Assembly (NCBI GenBank): GCA_024679435.1
Contig: JAIBDK010000048.1
Location: 1 to 10,666 of the forward strand
DNA length: 10,666 nt
DNA from: Gammaproteobacteria bacterium
Lineage (GTDB): Bacteria > Pseudomonadota > Gammaproteobacteria > Arenicellales > Poriferihabitantaceae
Reading direction: 5' to 3'
This document shows positions 1-7,225 of the stretch, piece after piece. The position numbers and the translations under genes were made by a program. The notes beneath the pieces were generated by a model. The model was not told the DNA's origin. It searched no databases and was given only the letters and a program-made list of their open reading frames with translations. The number at the start of each line of letters is the position of its first letter. The stretch's first letter is position 1.

Positions 1-173
1 AATGCACTGGAGTCATTCAGCTTGACCATGGTGTTATTTTTCGTTTCCTTGAGAAAGTAACAACAGGGGGTTTTGTTGAGTTCAAATCCTGCTACTTGCC
101 CGGGTGTAGAGTCGGCATCAATTATCACGCTTTCGTTTAAGTTATCTTCCTCGGATTTTGGTTTTTTGCTCAT
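1..173 (-). CDS. 5' part of an unrecognised minus-strand gene
   Basis: An ATG at 173-171 on the minus strand opens a frame with no stop to the window edge (57 complete codons). The product begins MSKKPKSEEDNLNES and continues hydrophilic and acidic, with a Cys-Cys pair in TPCCYF at about residues 36-41. No signal peptide or membrane segment is visible in this part. I do not recognise the family. No clear Shine-Dalgarno sequence precedes the ATG. The gene is divergent from the 566-residue gene, and the two share the AT-rich gap 174-318. That gap must hold both promoters, but I cannot pick convincing -35/-10 pairs; a short AGGG/CCCT stem lies at 197-210. The frame being open with a plausible start supports a real gene, but 57 codons is thin evidence. 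Confidence 0.45.
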   Translation of the reverse strand, partial: MSKKPKSEEDNLNESVIIDADSTPGQVAGFELNKTPCCYFLKETKNNTMVKLNDSSA

Positions 174-318
174 ATCACTAATTGGTTTATTTTTTAAGGG
201 TTTCAGCCCTAGTATTGGTATCAATTTTTCATGACCGCGGATATTATCTGGTTATTAATAAACGGTTATCAAAAATTAATCACTTCATTACGAGATTATA
301 GCCGAAGGCAGTAAGACG

Positions 319-2019
319 ATGGAATCTGCAAGAACTGAGACAAAAAATCTTCGCGCCCCTGCGCAGGTAATGCGCCTTGCCCGCATGGGAAGCTTTCACC
401 AGACCCGGTTGAGTTTTATGCGGGCGTTATTACGTAATTTGAGAGATCGGCAGTGGAGCTTTAGTCGAACGCGATGGGATGTGGATGCAAAAGGAATCGG
501 CGTCGCGGTTTATCAGGCTAACGGCCCGGACCGCATCTATTCTTTGATTTGCTATGCCAATGATCTGCCTCCGGAAAAACGCTCAGACCGGGTTATCGCA
601 ACCGAATGGGATGCTGCGTTTACTTTATTTGATGGAATACCCAATGCAGATGATATTGAACGATTAAGAAACAACGTTCCAAAACAGGAAGCTGGGCATT
701 GCTGTCAGTCTGAATTGGTTCTGGCTCGAGCCAACCGGAGCGTTCGATTGTTTGAGCATGTTGTTGAGAGATTGGCTCGAGGGCTTCAACCGGATAAGGA
801 TGCTATTGATGCAGTGGGATACCTTATGCGCACGACGGCGGTTTACGGTAATGGAAAGTTTGGAATTAGTGATCGTGAGCGAATATCTGATCGTCCGGAA
901 TTTGCCTCTGCTTTTCATTCAGAACTTATGGCGGTGTGGTTGATTCGCAGTTTTACCGTGGATATTGCCGAGCATATGGCTCAGGTGCGGGGCGGTGATG
1001 ATGCGGTTCCGATGCAGCGGGATTTGCGACGCAGGCTAGGCGTCGGAAATTCAACGGGTCTCGGCATGGCCCCATTTTTAATCTTGCATCCATCACTGAT
1101 TCACAGCTGGATGCTGGCAAGGGAAACAGCACTTGCACGGGTCAGAAACCTGACTGAGAGCTCCGAGGTTAGCCGCAACCAGTTCAGCGAGTTGATATCC
1201 AGAATGATGCTTGGTGTGGAAAGCTGGAAAACAGCGGACCAAAGACAGCAGCTTAGAATTGAACAACTCAAGAAAGATCTCCTTAAGTTAACCGCATACG
1301 TTAAAAGTCCGGGGTTGAAGATTCATTTACCCTGGAACGCACTGGTGGAGTGGTCTGAAACAGCGTTGGGACTGGAGGGCCAGGAACTGGTGGTCAGTTT
1401 GGTGTTAGAGCCTCACGGTGAGTTGGTGGATGATCTTGCGGATACGATGGCCGTTGATGAGGCTCAATATTTTTCCATTGATGGATCCCAATCGGTCGAT
1501 CAAACGTTGGAAATAATCGAGAGTCATTATGACTGGGCGTTAAAACTGGATTATTCTTCCCGTGAGCAGTCGGCTCGGTTCTGGTATTACTCTGAGGAAA
1601 AGCTGGAGCCTCGGGTTGGCGAGCGATATGAAGAGCCGGGCGCTGAGAAGGAATATCCGCTTTGTTATGGTCGCGACGTTTCGGCTATGTTCAGTGACCT
1701 CAAATCATTTGCAGAGCAATTTGGCGGCAATTCCATGATCGCCAAATTTCTGCTTTCCCATCCGCAGCATCGACACAGTGTTCGCCGAATTCAGATATCG
1801 CAACGGCTTGAATATTCGGAAATTCAGGATAACCTGTTAGCCTGCGATATGCTCCCTATTGACCTGCTTCGTTGCAAGCTTTCTTTCTTCGGTGCGAGTA
1901 AATTTGATCCTAAATCTGATCGCTGGGTGCGGATCAACATGTATCAGCATGCTCCGTTTTATGATGAGCTCAAGGAGTTTGAATCAGACGGCTGGATTTA
2001 TCCACCGTTAGTATCTTAA
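319..2019 (+). CDS. Conserved-looking 566-residue protein of unknown function
   Basis: A long open frame starts at an ATG preceded by the purine-rich GAAGGCAGTAAGACG, a weak ribosome site. The product looks soluble: no signal peptide and no membrane segment. Visible landmarks are a basic N-terminus (to about residue 55), a Cys-Cys pair at 128-129, a glycine-rich stretch GVGNSTGLGMAPF at 241-253, and a helical charged region around 280-325. An aromatic, acidic segment with SSREQSARFWYYSEEKLEP lies at about 413-431, and CYGRD at 449-453. The glycine-rich stretch resembles a nucleotide- or phosphate-binding loop, but it is not a Walker A motif and I do not assign one. The next gene begins 40 bases downstream with a good ribosome site, so the two are probably one operon. 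I do not recognise the function. Confidence 0.85.
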   Translation: MESARTETKNLRAPAQVMRLARMGSFHQTRLSFMRALLRNLRDRQWSFSRTRWDVDAKGIGVAVYQANGPDRIYSLICYANDLPPEKRSDRVIATEWDAAFTLFDGIPNADDIERLRNNVPKQEAGHCCQSELVLARANRSVRLFEHVVERLARGLQPDKDAIDAVGYLMRTTAVYGNGKFGISDRERISDRPEFASAFHSELMAVWLIRSFTVDIAEHMAQVRGGDDAVPMQRDLRRRLGVGNSTGLGMAPFLILHPSLIHSWMLARETALARVRNLTESSEVSRNQFSELISRMMLGVESWKTADQRQQLRIEQLKKDLLKLTAYVKSPGLKIHLPWNALVEWSETALGLEGQELVVSLVLEPHGELVDDLADTMAVDEAQYFSIDGSQSVDQTLEIIESHYDWALKLDYSSREQSARFWYYSEEKLEPRVGERYEEPGAEKEYPLCYGRDVSAMFSDLKSFAEQFGGNSMIAKFLLSHPQHRHSVRRIQISQRLEYSEIQDNLLACDMLPIDLLRCKLSFFGASKFDPKSDRWVRINMYQHAPFYDELKEFESDGWIYPPLVS

Positions 2020-2059
2020 GAGCAGCAAGACACATCCTGTCCTTTTTTGAGGGTTCTAA

Positions 2060-2731
2060 ATGAAATGCTCCCTGAACGAAATCGAACTTAACTGTCGTAA
2101 GGCGGCAAGAGGTTGCGGTTTGCCCTGGGGGGTTGCCGATGAAGCAGGTAAGGCGATGCGGTGGCTGCATGCTTTTGGGCTGGATGCCGTGACTGAGTAT
2201 GCAATGTTGCTCGGCAAATACGATCACAGTCGTTATCTCGAATATGCGCCGCTTTCACTGGAGGGTGTCTGGCAAGCCCGGGCTGAAATATTGAGTCCGA
2301 TTATGGTGGGAGTCAGCTTGTGTGATTGTCTTGAAATGATGACGCAGCGAACAATCGAGACTGCAGAAATTGCCAGACCCCTTTTGGCAGCGGGTTTTCT
2401 TGGACAAACTGCTCTGGATAAAGAGCAGAAAGTGAGAATTAAATGGGGTAATGTTGCGCTTGTTCTGTACCGGGACGAATTATATGTCTTCGGCAAGACT
2501 GAAGATTTGACTATCGCCAGCACGACGTCATTGACCTGTGAAAGACTGTCAGTTGTCGGCGACAGTATGTTCGAGGATTCTGGAGTCCGTCAGGAATTGC
2601 ATATTGGAGATGCTGTGGTGGATCCGGATGCCTGGGCGCAACTTTCGGAATACGCCTATCGCACGTATGTTGAAGCGACCGAAGCTTCCCGTTTGTCCGG
2701 TGCGGGTGCCGGTTTGAACGACAACGATTAA
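2060..2731 (+). CDS. DUF3726-like protein (unknown function)
   Basis: The 223-residue frame starts at an ATG preceded by GAGGG at a suitable distance (TTGAGGGTTCTAAATG), which fixes the start. The N-terminus (SLNEIELNCRKAARG followed by CGLPWGVADEAGKAMRWL) matches my memory of the DUF3726 family; the length also fits. This assignment is from memory and was not searched. The protein looks soluble, with four cysteines in the first half (Cys3, 12, 19 and two in the CDCLEMM stretch). No catalytic motif is evident. It lies 40 bases after the 566-residue gene on the same strand, so co-transcription and a shared job are inferred. It converges with efp across 36 bases, with no clear terminator between them. 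Confidence 0.75.
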   Translation: MKCSLNEIELNCRKAARGCGLPWGVADEAGKAMRWLHAFGLDAVTEYAMLLGKYDHSRYLEYAPLSLEGVWQARAEILSPIMVGVSLCDCLEMMTQRTIETAEIARPLLAAGFLGQTALDKEQKVRIKWGNVALVLYRDELYVFGKTEDLTIASTTSLTCERLSVVGDSMFEDSGVRQELHIGDAVVDPDAWAQLSEYAYRTYVEATEASRLSGAGAGLNDND

Positions 2732-2767
2732 AGATTAACGATTGTCAGATAAGGCATGGGGTGGCTA

Positions 2768-3328
2768 TCAGGCTCGCTCCATGTATTCGCCGGTATCGGT
2801 ATTGACCTTGACCTTTTCGCCAACATTGACGAAAGTAGGCACCGTAACTTTGTGACCGGTTTCCAGAACCGCGGGCTTTCCGCTGCCGGATGCTGTTTGT
2901 CCTTTAACCACGCCTTCGGTTTCAACTACCTCCAGAATGACCCAGCCGGGCAGTTCTACAGCGATGGGGTCATCGTTGTAAAAATTGATCTGGACATCGG
3001 TGTTTGGCAGAAGATAGGGTGCCTGTTCTTCCAGATCTTCCGCTGATATTGCCATTTGCTCGTAATTTTCATTGTCCATAAAAATGAAGCTTTCCCCGTC
3101 CAGATACAGATACTGCATCTGTCTTGGTTCGACATGTGCTTTTTCCATTTTATCGTCAGACCGAAATCGTTCGTTTAGTTTGGTGCCATCGCTGATACAC
3201 TTCATCTCCAGCTGAACGAATGCCCCGCCTTTTCCGGGCTTGACGTGATTTTTTTTAAGAACACGCCATAATTTGCCCTGGTATTCCATGAGATTACCGA
3301 TGCGGGCATCGAAAGCCGAGATTTTCAT
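2768..3328 (-). CDS. efp: Translation elongation factor P (EF-P)
   Basis: EF-P binds ribosomes stalled on polyproline stretches, between the P and E sites, and promotes peptide bond formation. The 186-residue product has the KOW-like N-terminal domain with the tip loop VKPGKGGAF (Lys33, equivalent to the E. coli Lys34 that receives beta-lysine). An OB-like middle domain follows, then a C-terminal OB domain ending in FVNVGEKVKVNTDTGEY and MERA. The start is placed at the ATG at 3328-3326, which has AAAGGAAA about ten bases upstream and gives the family's usual N-terminus MKISAFDARIGN. The longer open frame to 3394 adds 22 residues unlike EF-P. A lysine tip with a Pro-Gly context predicts EpmA/EpmB-type modification, not the arginine rhamnosylation of Pseudomonas. 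The overall wording (KLNERFRS, TASGSGKPAVLE) looks closer to alphaproteobacterial EF-P than to the E. coli protein. Confidence 0.95.
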   Translation of the reverse strand: MKISAFDARIGNLMEYQGKLWRVLKKNHVKPGKGGAFVQLEMKCISDGTKLNERFRSDDKMEKAHVEPRQMQYLYLDGESFIFMDNENYEQMAISAEDLEEQAPYLLPNTDVQINFYNDDPIAVELPGWVILEVVETEGVVKGQTASGSGKPAVLETGHKVTVPTFVNVGEKVKVNTDTGEYMERA

Positions 3329-3377
3329 TAATTGAATTTCCTTTAAAATAGGTAGAGACAGGTCGATTGTATTCACT

Positions 3378-4055
3378 ATGGTAAATAGCTTCAATCACAG
3401 TATTGACTCCGTGATCTGGCCAGAAAGCTGGTATGACGGAAATTGCAGGGCATGCCCGCGACTTGCGGGCTTTCTTGACGAGGTGAAATCTGAAAATAGG
3501 CACTATTTTTGTAAACCGGTTCCACCTTTTGGTGATCCGGAGGCGCGCCTTTTAGTCGTCGGCCTGGCACCGGGAAAGCATGGTGCTAACGCAACGGGTC
3601 GGCCTTTTACCGGAGATTATGCCGGAGATTTGCTGTATCAGACATTACACAAATTCGGTTTCGCTAGCCGACCGAAGTCGTTGGCTGCGGATGATGGCCT
3701 GGAGCTTATAGATTGCCGGATTACCAACGCCGTTAAGTGTCTTCCCCCTCAAAACAAACCCATAGGGGAAGAAGAAAAGAATTGCAATCACTTCCTCACC
3801 GCTGAAATGTCGGCATCTTCGGTCAAAGTTGTTCTGGCGCTTGGATTGCTTGCTCATCGATCAATTTTACGTTCCTGTGGCGTAAAACTTAATCAATACA
3901 AGTTTGGTCATAACAAGGTGCATCGGCTGGAAAACGGCATCAACCTGATTAACAGTTATCATTGCAGTCGTTATAATACCCAGACAAAAAGATTAACATT
4001 GCAGATGTTTGAGCGGGTGTTTGAAACTATTTGGTCGGAAATTAATCTTGACTGA
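3378..4055 (+). CDS. Uracil-DNA glycosylase, family 5-like (UDGb)
   Basis: This enzyme removes uracil and possibly other deaminated bases from DNA, starting base-excision repair. The 225-residue product has an N-terminal Cys pair (Cys23, Cys26 in NCRACP) and a second pair (Cys121 in NAVKCLPP, Cys136 in EEEKNC). Together these match the four iron-sulfur ligands of families 4 and 5. The active-site motif GLAPGKHGANATGRPFTGD at 62-80 and the C-terminal SYHCSRYNTQTKRLT at 193-207 favour family 5 (UDGb) over family 4. The position that holds a catalytic Asp or Glu in other UDG families is not acidic in motif A, as known for family 5. The start ATG lacks a strong ribosome site; a GTG at 3411 is an alternative. 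It is divergent from efp across 49 bases and overlaps the uvrC start by 8 bases. Confidence 0.88.
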   Translation: MVNSFNHSIDSVIWPESWYDGNCRACPRLAGFLDEVKSENRHYFCKPVPPFGDPEARLLVVGLAPGKHGANATGRPFTGDYAGDLLYQTLHKFGFASRPKSLAADDGLELIDCRITNAVKCLPPQNKPIGEEEKNCNHFLTAEMSASSVKVVLALGLLAHRSILRSCGVKLNQYKFGHNKVHRLENGINLINSYHCSRYNTQTKRLTLQMFERVFETIWSEINLD

Positions 4056-5880
4056 AAATCCGAAAATTATTGGGTTTGATGCGGCTGCTTTCACAGCGAC
4101 TGTGCCCGAAATGCCCGGCGTTTATGTTTACTATGATACTGACGGGGCGACGCTATATGTCGGTAAAGCGAGGAACCTCAAAAAGCGGGTACAGAGTTAC
4201 TTCAGAAAAACCGGTCTGACTCCGAAAACGCAGTTAATGGTTGCAAAAATTGCGCACGCTGAAGTTCAGCAGACGCGTTCGGAAAGTGAAGCATTGTTGT
4301 TGGAAAATAACCTGATAAAGGATAAAAGCCCGCGCTACAACATTTCATTAAGAGACGATAAAAGTTTTCCGTTTATCAGATTGACGGAGCATCAGGAATA
4401 CCCCCGATTCACATTCTACAGGGGATCAAGGTCATTGCCGGGCAAATATTACGGACCTTATCCTAATGCCGGTGCGGTTCGGGAAATGTTGGGACATCTG
4501 TATAAAATATTTCAGCTACGCCAGTGCAATGACGCCTTTTTTAGAAATCGCTCTCGGCCCTGTCTTCAGCATCAGATCAAACGTTGCAGTGCGCCTTGTG
4601 TTGGTAAAATATCGAAAGAAAGCTATTTGGAAGATCTTCGTCAGGCCAAAGCGATGCTGGCCGGGCGGGACTCAAGCCTCATGGAAGAGCTGGCGCAGAA
4701 AATGGAACGGTCTTCAGAAAACCTGGATTTTGAATCTGCTGCAGCTTATCGTGATCGAATCGCGTTGTTGCAACGAATACGTGAGAAACAGTATGTAGAA
4801 TCTGATGCCACCGATGCCGATATCGTTGCAGTGGCCGTAGATTCCGGTGTGGTGTGTTTTGGAGTTGTCTCGATTCGCCAGGGCAGAAGCCTCGGCGCGC
4901 GTTTTGATGTCCAGTCCAATGCGCTTGAATTGAGTAAGTCACAGTTGCTTGAAGCTTTTCTTCCCCAAAACTATTTTGGTTCCGCGATGCCTCCGGAAAT
5001 TTTGTTGAGTCATGCGATAGACAGTCGAAGTTCATTGCAGCAAGTTTTCAGCATTGAAAATCGGGGGAAAGTGGAAATCAAGCACCAGTGTCGGGCACAT
5101 CGGGCCCGCTGGATTGAGTCTGCCAGAATTAATACGGATGACCATCTTCGTCGATATTTAACCGAACGCAGCCAGATCGATGCACAATTTTTGGCGCTTG
5201 CTGAGTGCCTGAAGCTGGAGGAAGTACCGGAGCGAGTCGAGTGTTTTGACATCAGCCATACCATGGGGGAACGGACCGTTGGGTCTTGTGTTGTCTTTGA
5301 TCATAAGGGGGCGGTGAAATCCGACTATCGAAGGTTTAATATCTCTGGGATCGAGCCCGGGGATGACTATGCGGCGATGGAGCAGGTATTGACCCGGCGC
5401 TACACTCGAGTGTTGGAAAACAGCGGTAAACTGCCGGATCTGGTGGTTATTGATGGCGGTAAGGGGCAACTCAGTATGGCAGAAAAAGTATTTGCGGAAT
5501 TACAGATTCTGGGTTCGGTAACGCTGCTGGGTATTTCCAAAGGGCCTGAGCGAACAGCCGGGGAAGAGCAGTTTCACCTTTCAGGCAACAAGCGGCCATT
5601 CCGGCCAAGCGGGACTTCACCGGAATCGCATCTGGTTCAGAGAATTCGAGACGAGGCGCATCGTTTTGCAATATCCGGGCACCGGGCTCAACGGGCCAAG
5701 GCCCGGGTTTCGTCGCCTCTGGAACAAATCGAGGGAATAGGTGACAAGCGCAGACGAAATCTGCTTCGTTACTTTGGAGGACTTCGGGAGATAAGGCGGG
5801 CCAGCCTGGAAGATCTTTCGAGGGTTCCGGGTATCAGCCCAGCTCTGGCTAAACGTATCTACGGCCAATTTCATGGCTGA
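4048..5880 (+). CDS. uvrC: UvrABC excinuclease subunit C
   Basis: UvrC makes both incisions around a DNA lesion in nucleotide excision repair. The 610-residue product equals the E. coli length and keeps all parts. The GIY-YIG 3'-nuclease domain has GVYVYYD and LYVGKARNLKKR at 24-47 and Glu86 in LLLENNLI. The cysteine cluster is Cys160, 172, 180 and 184. The UVR motif that binds UvrB lies at about 212-245. The RNase H-like 5'-nuclease domain has FDISHTMG (Asp401), VIDGGKGQL (Asp469) and RDEAHRFA (His538). Two helix-hairpin-helix motifs end the protein (EGIGDKRR and VPGISPALAKR). I chose the TTG at 4048 because it gives the normal N-terminal length with GGAA upstream. An upstream TTG at 4009 adds 13 residues. 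The start overlaps the udg stop, so translational coupling is likely. Confidence 0.96.
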   Translation: MTENPKIIGFDAAAFTATVPEMPGVYVYYDTDGATLYVGKARNLKKRVQSYFRKTGLTPKTQLMVAKIAHAEVQQTRSESEALLLENNLIKDKSPRYNISLRDDKSFPFIRLTEHQEYPRFTFYRGSRSLPGKYYGPYPNAGAVREMLGHLYKIFQLRQCNDAFFRNRSRPCLQHQIKRCSAPCVGKISKESYLEDLRQAKAMLAGRDSSLMEELAQKMERSSENLDFESAAAYRDRIALLQRIREKQYVESDATDADIVAVAVDSGVVCFGVVSIRQGRSLGARFDVQSNALELSKSQLLEAFLPQNYFGSAMPPEILLSHAIDSRSSLQQVFSIENRGKVEIKHQCRAHRARWIESARINTDDHLRRYLTERSQIDAQFLALAECLKLEEVPERVECFDISHTMGERTVGSCVVFDHKGAVKSDYRRFNISGIEPGDDYAAMEQVLTRRYTRVLENSGKLPDLVVIDGGKGQLSMAEKVFAELQILGSVTLLGISKGPERTAGEEQFHLSGNKRPFRPSGTSPESHLVQRIRDEAHRFAISGHRAQRAKARVSSPLEQIEGIGDKRRRNLLRYFGGLREIRRASLEDLSRVPGISPALAKRIYGQFHG

Positions 5881-5892
5881 GGTTTTTAGCAA

Positions 5893-5921
5893 TTGACAAG
5901 ATCGATCCTGTCTCCGAAGAT
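5893..5921 (+). promoter_or_regulatory. Possible pgsA promoter in the uvrC-pgsA gap
   Basis: The 155-base gap between uvrC and pgsA contains a perfect -35 hexamer TTGACA at 5893-5898. It is followed after 17 bases by GAAGAT, a poor match to the -10 consensus. This would give pgsA its own transcript beginning near 5928. The poor -10 makes the call tentative, and pgsA could equally be read from the udg-uvrC promoter. No terminator-like stem is seen in the gap. Confidence 0.3.
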
Positions 5922-6035
5922 AAGGCGCATCCTGTCGAAAAACTTCAATAATTTCTGTGCCACGGAAACCGGATTGTTGTTTAACTGGCATAATAAGTTT
6001 AAAAATAATTCTCACTAATCGTAAACTGAAATGAT

Positions 6036-6653
6036 ATGCTGAATATTCCCAATAGCTTGACTCTTTTCAGGATCTTTCTGATTCCGTTCCTGGTGGTTTT
6101 ATATTTCTGGAAACTACCTAATCGGGAAATTCTGGTAACCAGTGTGTTTGTTGTCGCAGCAATTACCGATTGGCTTGATGGTTTTCTGGCACGGCGAATG
6201 GGAACAACATCAAAATTGGGTGCGTTTCTTGATCCTGTAGCAGACAAGCTCATCGTTTCCAGTGCCCTGGTATTACTGGTTTCAGATTTTGATGTTCTCA
6301 ACCGTGTGCTTAGTGCAGATGTTTTCGCTGTTTCTGTTTGTATTATTATAGGTCGCGAAGTTGTGATATCCGCTCTGCGGGAGTGGATGGCAGAACTGGG
6401 GAATCGCGGTGTAGTGCAGGTAGGGGCCCTTGGCAAAGTAAAAACCGTTTTCCAGATGGTCTCTATTGCGTTACTACTTTACGCAAAACCGCTATACGGA
6501 ATTCCGGTGTTCCTGATTGGGGAGATTGCCTTCTACGTTGCCGCATTTTTGACCTTGTGGTCGATGTGGGCCTATTTGAAGGCGGCGATGCCCTTTTTAC
6601 TGGATAAAACCAATGGATCGTTTGAAATTCAAGAAGAATCTGTCGAGAAATAG
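6036..6653 (+). CDS. pgsA: CDP-diacylglycerol--glycerol-3-phosphate 3-phosphatidyltransferase
   Basis: PgsA is an inner-membrane enzyme that joins CDP-diacylglycerol and glycerol 3-phosphate to form phosphatidylglycerol phosphate, the committed step to phosphatidylglycerol and cardiolipin. The 205-residue product carries the full CDP-alcohol phosphotransferase motif, DG-x2-AR-x8-G-x3-D-x3-D, at 48-70 (Asp48, Gly49, Ala52, Arg53, Gly62, Asp66, Asp70), preceded by Asp45. Hydrophobic segments lie at about 8-24, 33-44, 72-84, 92-108, 137-150 and 154-180. The N-terminus MLNIPNSLTLFRI is typical. No strong ribosome site precedes the ATG. Its position between uvrC and tRNA-Gly/Cys/Leu is the standard gammaproteobacterial order, which supports the assignment over other family members. 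Confidence 0.95.
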   Translation: MLNIPNSLTLFRIFLIPFLVVLYFWKLPNREILVTSVFVVAAITDWLDGFLARRMGTTSKLGAFLDPVADKLIVSSALVLLVSDFDVLNRVLSADVFAVSVCIIIGREVVISALREWMAELGNRGVVQVGALGKVKTVFQMVSIALLLYAKPLYGIPVFLIGEIAFYVAAFLTLWSMWAYLKAAMPFLLDKTNGSFEIQEESVEK

Positions 6654-6693
6654 AATAAATGCACGAGAAACCCGATATTTCGGTTAATTTCTA

Positions 6694-6721
6694 TTGACAC
6701 CGTTCCGTGCGTGAATAGAAT
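6694..6721 (+). promoter_or_regulatory. Strong sigma70-type promoter of the tRNA operon
   Basis: A perfect TTGACA at 6694-6699 is followed after 16 bases by TAGAAT at 6716-6721, one base from consensus. Transcription would start at about 6728, just ahead of tRNA-Gly at 6745. The bases after the -10 are C-rich and not G-rich. This promoter would let the tRNAs be made independently of pgsA. An imperfect AACC(C)GA/TCGGTT stem at 6668-6682, between pgsA and this promoter, lacks a T-run and is at best a weak terminator. Confidence 0.75.
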
Positions 6722-6744
6722 CAACAACCCCAAAAATTTGAAAA

Positions 6745-6819
6745 GCGGGAATAGCTCAGTGGTAGAGCACAACCTTGCCAAGGTTGGGGTCGCGAGTTCG
6801 AATCTCGTTTCCCGCTCCA
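6745..6819 (+). tRNA. glyW: tRNA-Gly (anticodon GCC)
   Basis: The 75-base gene includes an encoded CCA. The acceptor stem is GCGGGAA (6745-6751) with TTCCCGC (6809-6815), followed by discriminator T and CCA. The anticodon stem CAACC/GGTTG encloses TTGCCAA, giving anticodon GCC at 6777-6779. The T arm has the usual GAGTTCGAATCTC. It corresponds to glyW of the conserved Gly-Cys-Leu cluster after pgsA. Confidence 0.97.
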
Positions 6820-6828
6820 AATTTTTCA

Positions 6829-6853
6829 ATGCCTGATTTCTCTGCTCAGGCAT
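6829..6853 (+). other. Perfect 8-bp stem-loop after tRNA-Gly
   Basis: ATGCCTGA (6829-6836) and TCAGGCAT (6846-6853) form a perfect inverted repeat with a 9-base loop. It starts ten bases after the CCA end of tRNA-Gly. No T-run follows, so it is not a canonical terminator. It may protect or direct 3' processing of the tRNA-Gly transcript, or attenuate read-through into the next two tRNAs. Confidence 0.55.
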
Positions 6854-6974
6854 GCTGCGAGTCCGGCATAGAGTCTGTTTAGCCTCTTTTAAGTGGGTCT
6901 TGTAGTGTTGTTTTCCAAATTGCACTTTTAGCTGATGCCACAGCTCTGCCGACGGGAGTGGTACCGTTAAAAAG

Positions 6975-6983
6975 TGGTAATAT
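6975..6983 (+). promoter_or_regulatory. Possible extended -10 promoter for tRNA-Cys and tRNA-Leu
   Basis: TGG followed directly by TAATAT at 6975-6983 fits an extended -10 element (TGnTATAAT-like), with a start expected near 6990, ahead of tRNA-Cys at 7009. No good -35 is seen at the expected distance, which is tolerated for extended -10 promoters. The unusually long 189-base spacer after tRNA-Gly makes a separate promoter plausible. Confidence 0.3.
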
Positions 6984-7008
6984 GCAACGTAAGAGTTTTG
7001 TGTTCAGA

Positions 7009-7082
7009 GGCTGAGTGGCAGAGTGGTTATGCAGCGGCCTGCAAAGCCGTTGACCTCGGTTCGATTCCGGGCTCAGCCTCCA
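7009..7082 (+). tRNA. cysT: tRNA-Cys (anticodon GCA)
   Basis: The 74-base gene includes an encoded CCA. The acceptor stem is GGCTGAG (7009-7015) with CTCAGCC (7072-7078), then T and CCA. The anticodon loop CTGCAAA (7039-7045) gives anticodon GCA at 7041-7043. The T loop is TTCGATT. It is the second tRNA of the Gly-Cys-Leu cluster. Confidence 0.97.
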
Positions 7083-7106
7083 CGCACATCTCGACTGGTA
7101 CCATTT

Positions 7107-7193
7107 GCCCGGATGGCGGAATTGGTAGACGCAAGGGACTTAAAATCCCTCGGTAGAAATACCGTGCCGGTTCAAGTCCGGCTCCGGGTACCA
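7107..7193 (+). tRNA. leuZ: tRNA-Leu (anticodon TAA)
   Basis: The 87-base gene includes an encoded CCA and has the long variable arm of class II tRNAs (CGGTAGAAATACCG). The acceptor stem is GCCCGGA (7107-7113) with TCCGGGT (7183-7189), then A and CCA. The anticodon stem AGGGA/TCCCT encloses CTTAAAA, giving anticodon TAA at 7141-7143, which reads UUA and UUG. It lies 24 bases after tRNA-Cys and corresponds to leuZ. Confidence 0.97.
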
Positions 7194-7225
7194 CACATCA
7201 ATCCAGCATAATTCAAAACCGTCCA

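Noticed and set aside
3329..3394. A 22-residue N-terminal extension of EF-P
   Set aside because: The extension is unlike EF-P, and the internal ATG at 3328 has a good ribosome site and gives the family's usual N-terminus.
5905..5936. Direct repeat ATCCTGTC twice within 32 bases of the uvrC-pgsA gap (and once near 2034)
   Set aside because: Eight bases with no palindromic structure; too short to call an operator, and the third copy lies in an unrelated place.
7097..7193. GGTACCA just before tRNA-Leu and again as its 3' end, suggesting an attachment site or lost tRNA
   Set aside because: Seven bases containing a palindrome is within chance; no longer repeat of the tRNA-Leu 3' end and no integrase were found downstream.
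6974..7211. Two short open frames (about 60 residues each) over the tRNA-Cys and tRNA-Leu genes
   Set aside because: They are chance translations of structured tRNA genes; both run through complete cloverleaf sequences with encoded CCA ends.
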